From Xylaria sp. FL1777 (lineage: Eukaryota > Ascomycota > Sordariomycetes > Xylariales > Xylariaceae), in NCBI GenBank assembly GCA_022578965.1, contig MU400633.1, positions 1 through 64,000 on the forward strand: DNA of 64,000 nt, in the 5' to 3' direction. A program made the position numbers and the translations under genes. The first letter of the stretch is position 1. Each line of letters opens with the position of its first letter. Shown in pieces: positions 61,916-64,000 of this stretch. The notes below the pieces were generated by a model that saw only the letters and a program-made list of their open reading frames with translations, searched no databases and had not been told where the DNA came from.

Positions 61916-62447
61916 TTAAACAATAGAAGGCAGAGCCAGTGACGGAGTGGCCGTAGCGCAAAGCTGGCTCAGGGTGCTCGTCCTCGTAGCGCAGCCTTCG
62001 GGACAGGCAGTCTGACACCCCTCGACCCAGAGTAAAGTCCTGACATCGCATCCACACGGAATGACCATGTCTTGCTCGTAGGTGCACCCAGGAATCGGGC
62101 AACGAATGGGTTGGCAGCCAGCTGGTCGCGTCGTTAGGGTAACGGTGGGACAGGCGACTGGAGTCACTGTTGGCTTGCCCGGTGCACTGGTGGGTAGAGT
62201 AGTGGGTAGAGTAGTGATAATGAAGCCTGGAGACGATGTCGAAGTCGAAGCAGGTGGCGGCGGTGGCGGCCAAAAAGTGAGCTGGGGAGCATCGCGCTCG
62301 GCCACAGGTTCCACAGCAGGATCGACAGCAGGGTCAGCTAGAGTGAGGCTTTAAACAGTCTTAGTTTAGTCTCGAGCGGTTTGGGTATAAGCATCTGGGA
62401 CCGTACCTGGCCAGAGCCGCCGTGAAAGTTACGAGAAAGAACTTCAT
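61916..62447 (-). CDS. Small secreted Pro/Thr/Cys-rich protein
   Basis: Two exons, 62447-62407 and 62348-61916, with a 58 bp intron, give 157 aa. Splicing to the AAAG acceptor completes a signal peptide, MKFFLVTFTAALASLTLA, with cleavage expected before DPAVDP. A short acidic/Pro repeat (DPAVDPAVEPVAE) and a Pro/Thr/Ser-rich stretch (PPPPPPASTSTSS, LPTTLPTSAP) follow; these are probably O-glycosylated. The C-terminal half has ten Cys (CPTVTL, CQPIRCPIPGCTYE, IPCGCDV, GCQTACPEGC, QLC), enough for five disulphides. The type is common among secreted or wall-associated proteins and candidate effectors of filamentous fungi. No enzymatic domain is present; the function is unknown. Confidence 0.72.
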
Positions 62448-63213
62448 GGTGATTGAATGTAGACTAGGCAAGCCTCTGCAGCCGATTAGTAATGATCGAT
62501 ATCTATATATGAATTAATGTTATATTGCTTACAAAATGTTGAAAGAAGATCGTTGGTGAAGTAGATGAGTGATCTGCAGCCTGACGAACAGTCTATGGGT
62601 AATTCTGGAGACACAAGACTGATGTTTATATATCTGAATTTTAGTATGCAGTTAATAGCTGCCCTCAGCTCAAACGAGAACACTCCTTTCGCAGGATGAT
62701 GAAGTTCCGTCTCTCATTCCCCTCTTTCAATCTAATCGTATGCTATTTCGAGCAACTGGCGATATGAATCAAGATGCGCGTGTGTAGATTGTAACCCACC
62801 TACACTCCCGGAGGTTTGTGATGCAGGCCCGTATAGTATCGCGCAGCTCCCAGCTTCAGGATTCCAGGTCTTTCCAACTATTTTTAGAAGAGCCTTACTT
62901 CAAATTTTGTAAATCAGGAACCTTCGCCTATATCATTACCCGTCTCATGATAGCTCTATGCGAATAGAGCACCCCCTCCGCCGTTTAAGATTACCTGGCA
63001 ACTAGGCTAACAAAATGATAAGACATCTCATTATTGTAATAAGTCCCGGAATATTGGATTTGCACGATTTTAGCGGCATAGGACAAGCAGTAAATGCCGG
63101 TTTTCGGTCTGTTAGAAGTAAAAGCGCTCCTTGAAAACATCAGATAGAAGAACCGAACTCTGGAAATCAGGTTCGCATGGCTGATTGTCTCATGGTCCAC
63201 CTAATCTTACGAG
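62448..63213 (+). other. Intergenic; possible 5' remnant of the decayed gene downstream
   Basis: 62448-62990 shows nothing. From ATG 63015 the plus strand reads MIRHLIIVISPGILDLHDFS and continues to a TGA at about 63132, then stays open on the far side into the start of the next feature but in another frame. It may be the damaged upstream part of the pseudogene below, or chance. Confidence 0.3.
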
Positions 63214-63825
63214 TTGGAAAATTTCGCCAAATCTTACATGGTGAGATTGGCCGAACGCAACAGAGAATACGAGGAGCACAACATATCAGTCGGCTTGACT
63301 GCGTTCTGGCCAGGAGAGCACTATAGACGATATATTATCAAGCGGCTAATCGGCATAACCATACCCTGGCGACGATACGACCCCTTGTCTGATGGTTGCC
63401 TGTTTAGGAGGTGCCAAGGCCAATGGCGATTCTTCATTGGCGCTCTTAAGAACCGATCTCTTCAAGCAAGGCTATCGCTTATTGAGCCTCTTTAGCCTGA
63501 GGCGCAATCAATATTTGATAAGGGCAGATTTCATATAACTTCATCTCGACGCTTTATGGAGAATAGCCAGTACCGTCTCGTGGACTTCATTGTAAGACAT
63601 GGTCAGGAAATCAGGGCCGCCAAAGGAGTACTGAAAGCACAAACTGGACGAAAACAGGCTATTCCCCTCCGGGATTATTTCAAACATCCTATCATATCGT
63701 AACATCTTCAAGGACCAAAGGGTAATAACATTGAGATGCGAATGGTACCATTCAAGGAGAAATCAGATATCTTTCAAATTCGAGTTTCTAGTTCTATTTT
63801 GTCGGATAAAGTATCAGGAGGCTAA
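63214..63825 (+). pseudogene. Decayed protein-coding gene with in-frame stops (unknown family)
   Basis: One reading frame has protein-like content for 204 codons and is broken only by TAG at 63493-63495 and TAA at 63700-63702, before a final TAA at 63823. The three open pieces are 93, 68 and 40 codons. Visible motifs include NISVGLTAFWPGEHYRRYII, then IPWRRYDPLSDG, CLFRRCQGQWRFFIGALKNR; after the TAG, RRFMENSQYRLVDFIVRHGQ and QAIPLRDYFKHP; after the TAA, VPFKEKSDIFQIRV. Both internal stops are one C-to-T change from CAG and CAA (Gln), as expected from RIP or deamination. No intron signals remove them. I do not recognise the family. The sequence is cut near the window end only after the final stop. 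Confidence 0.6.
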
Positions 63826-64000
63826 GAATAACAAAGATAAGATGCAACTTATGGCTCGCGTAGCATAGATATAATGGTACGAGGACGGCGAAATACACGT
63901 CTAAAAATAAGTATAGCTACAGATAACCTTATGCTCTTTTCAAACCCATGGCAGTTAAAAACTATGAATCCTACAATTGCTAAGTATAATCTCACATCTA

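Overview
The window is genomic DNA of a filamentous ascomycete (Pezizomycotina), most likely a Sordariomycete. The main evidence is the gene architecture. Genes are monocistronic, on both strands, and split by 45-157 bp GT-AG introns, many with CTAAC/CTAAT-like branch sites. Typically fungal families are present: a NACHT NLR, a seven-TM rhodopsin-like protein, an RfeG-like protein, a proteinase-K-type subtilase and a DHYC palmitoyltransferase. Intergenic DNA is long and full of short CTACCTAGGTAG-type palindromes. The first 240 bp are extremely AT-rich and may be the edge of an RIP-type AT-rich block. No rRNA, tRNA, CRISPR array or intact transposon was found. The species cannot be named from the sequence alone.

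Layout: 0-5 kb holds a CENP-O/Mcm21 kinetochore gene (+), a dehalogenase-like alpha/beta hydrolase (-) and a three-exon protein with ABM-like domains (-). After a gene-poor stretch, 7.1-10.3 kb encodes a 1060-residue NLR (+). Next comes a broken AIF/FSP1-like flavoprotein gene (-), a DUF2293 gene (-), a CCDC97-like gene (+), a hydroxyquinol-type intradiol dioxygenase (-), a disordered orphan (-) and a rhodopsin-like membrane protein (-). A 5 kb desert precedes a secreted subtilase (+, 26.7-28.1 kb).

From 28 to 38 kb the DNA looks empty for conventional ORFs, but reading it for spliced micro-exons reveals three very small Cys/His-rich genes on the minus strand. Two of them (50 and 46 aa) are clear paralogues with the same intron position and a last exon of exactly 117 bp. 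The third (67 aa) appears to have its start codon split by an intron. A Pfa5-like palmitoyltransferase (+) lies between them.

The right half carries housekeeping genes on the plus strand: DNA polymerase eta, RfeG-like and importin-7/8-like (Nmd5/Sxm1). They are followed on the minus strand by a secreted carboxylesterase and a small Pro/Cys-rich secreted protein. The last kilobase holds a decayed gene whose frame is interrupted by stops. The genes do not form a pathway cluster: this is a mosaic of conserved housekeeping genes and accessory genes (NLR, subtilase, esterase, small secreted and small zinc-binding proteins, pseudogenes) separated by long deserts. Exon structures were derived by hand from splice-site consensus and reading-frame continuity; none is transcript-verified.
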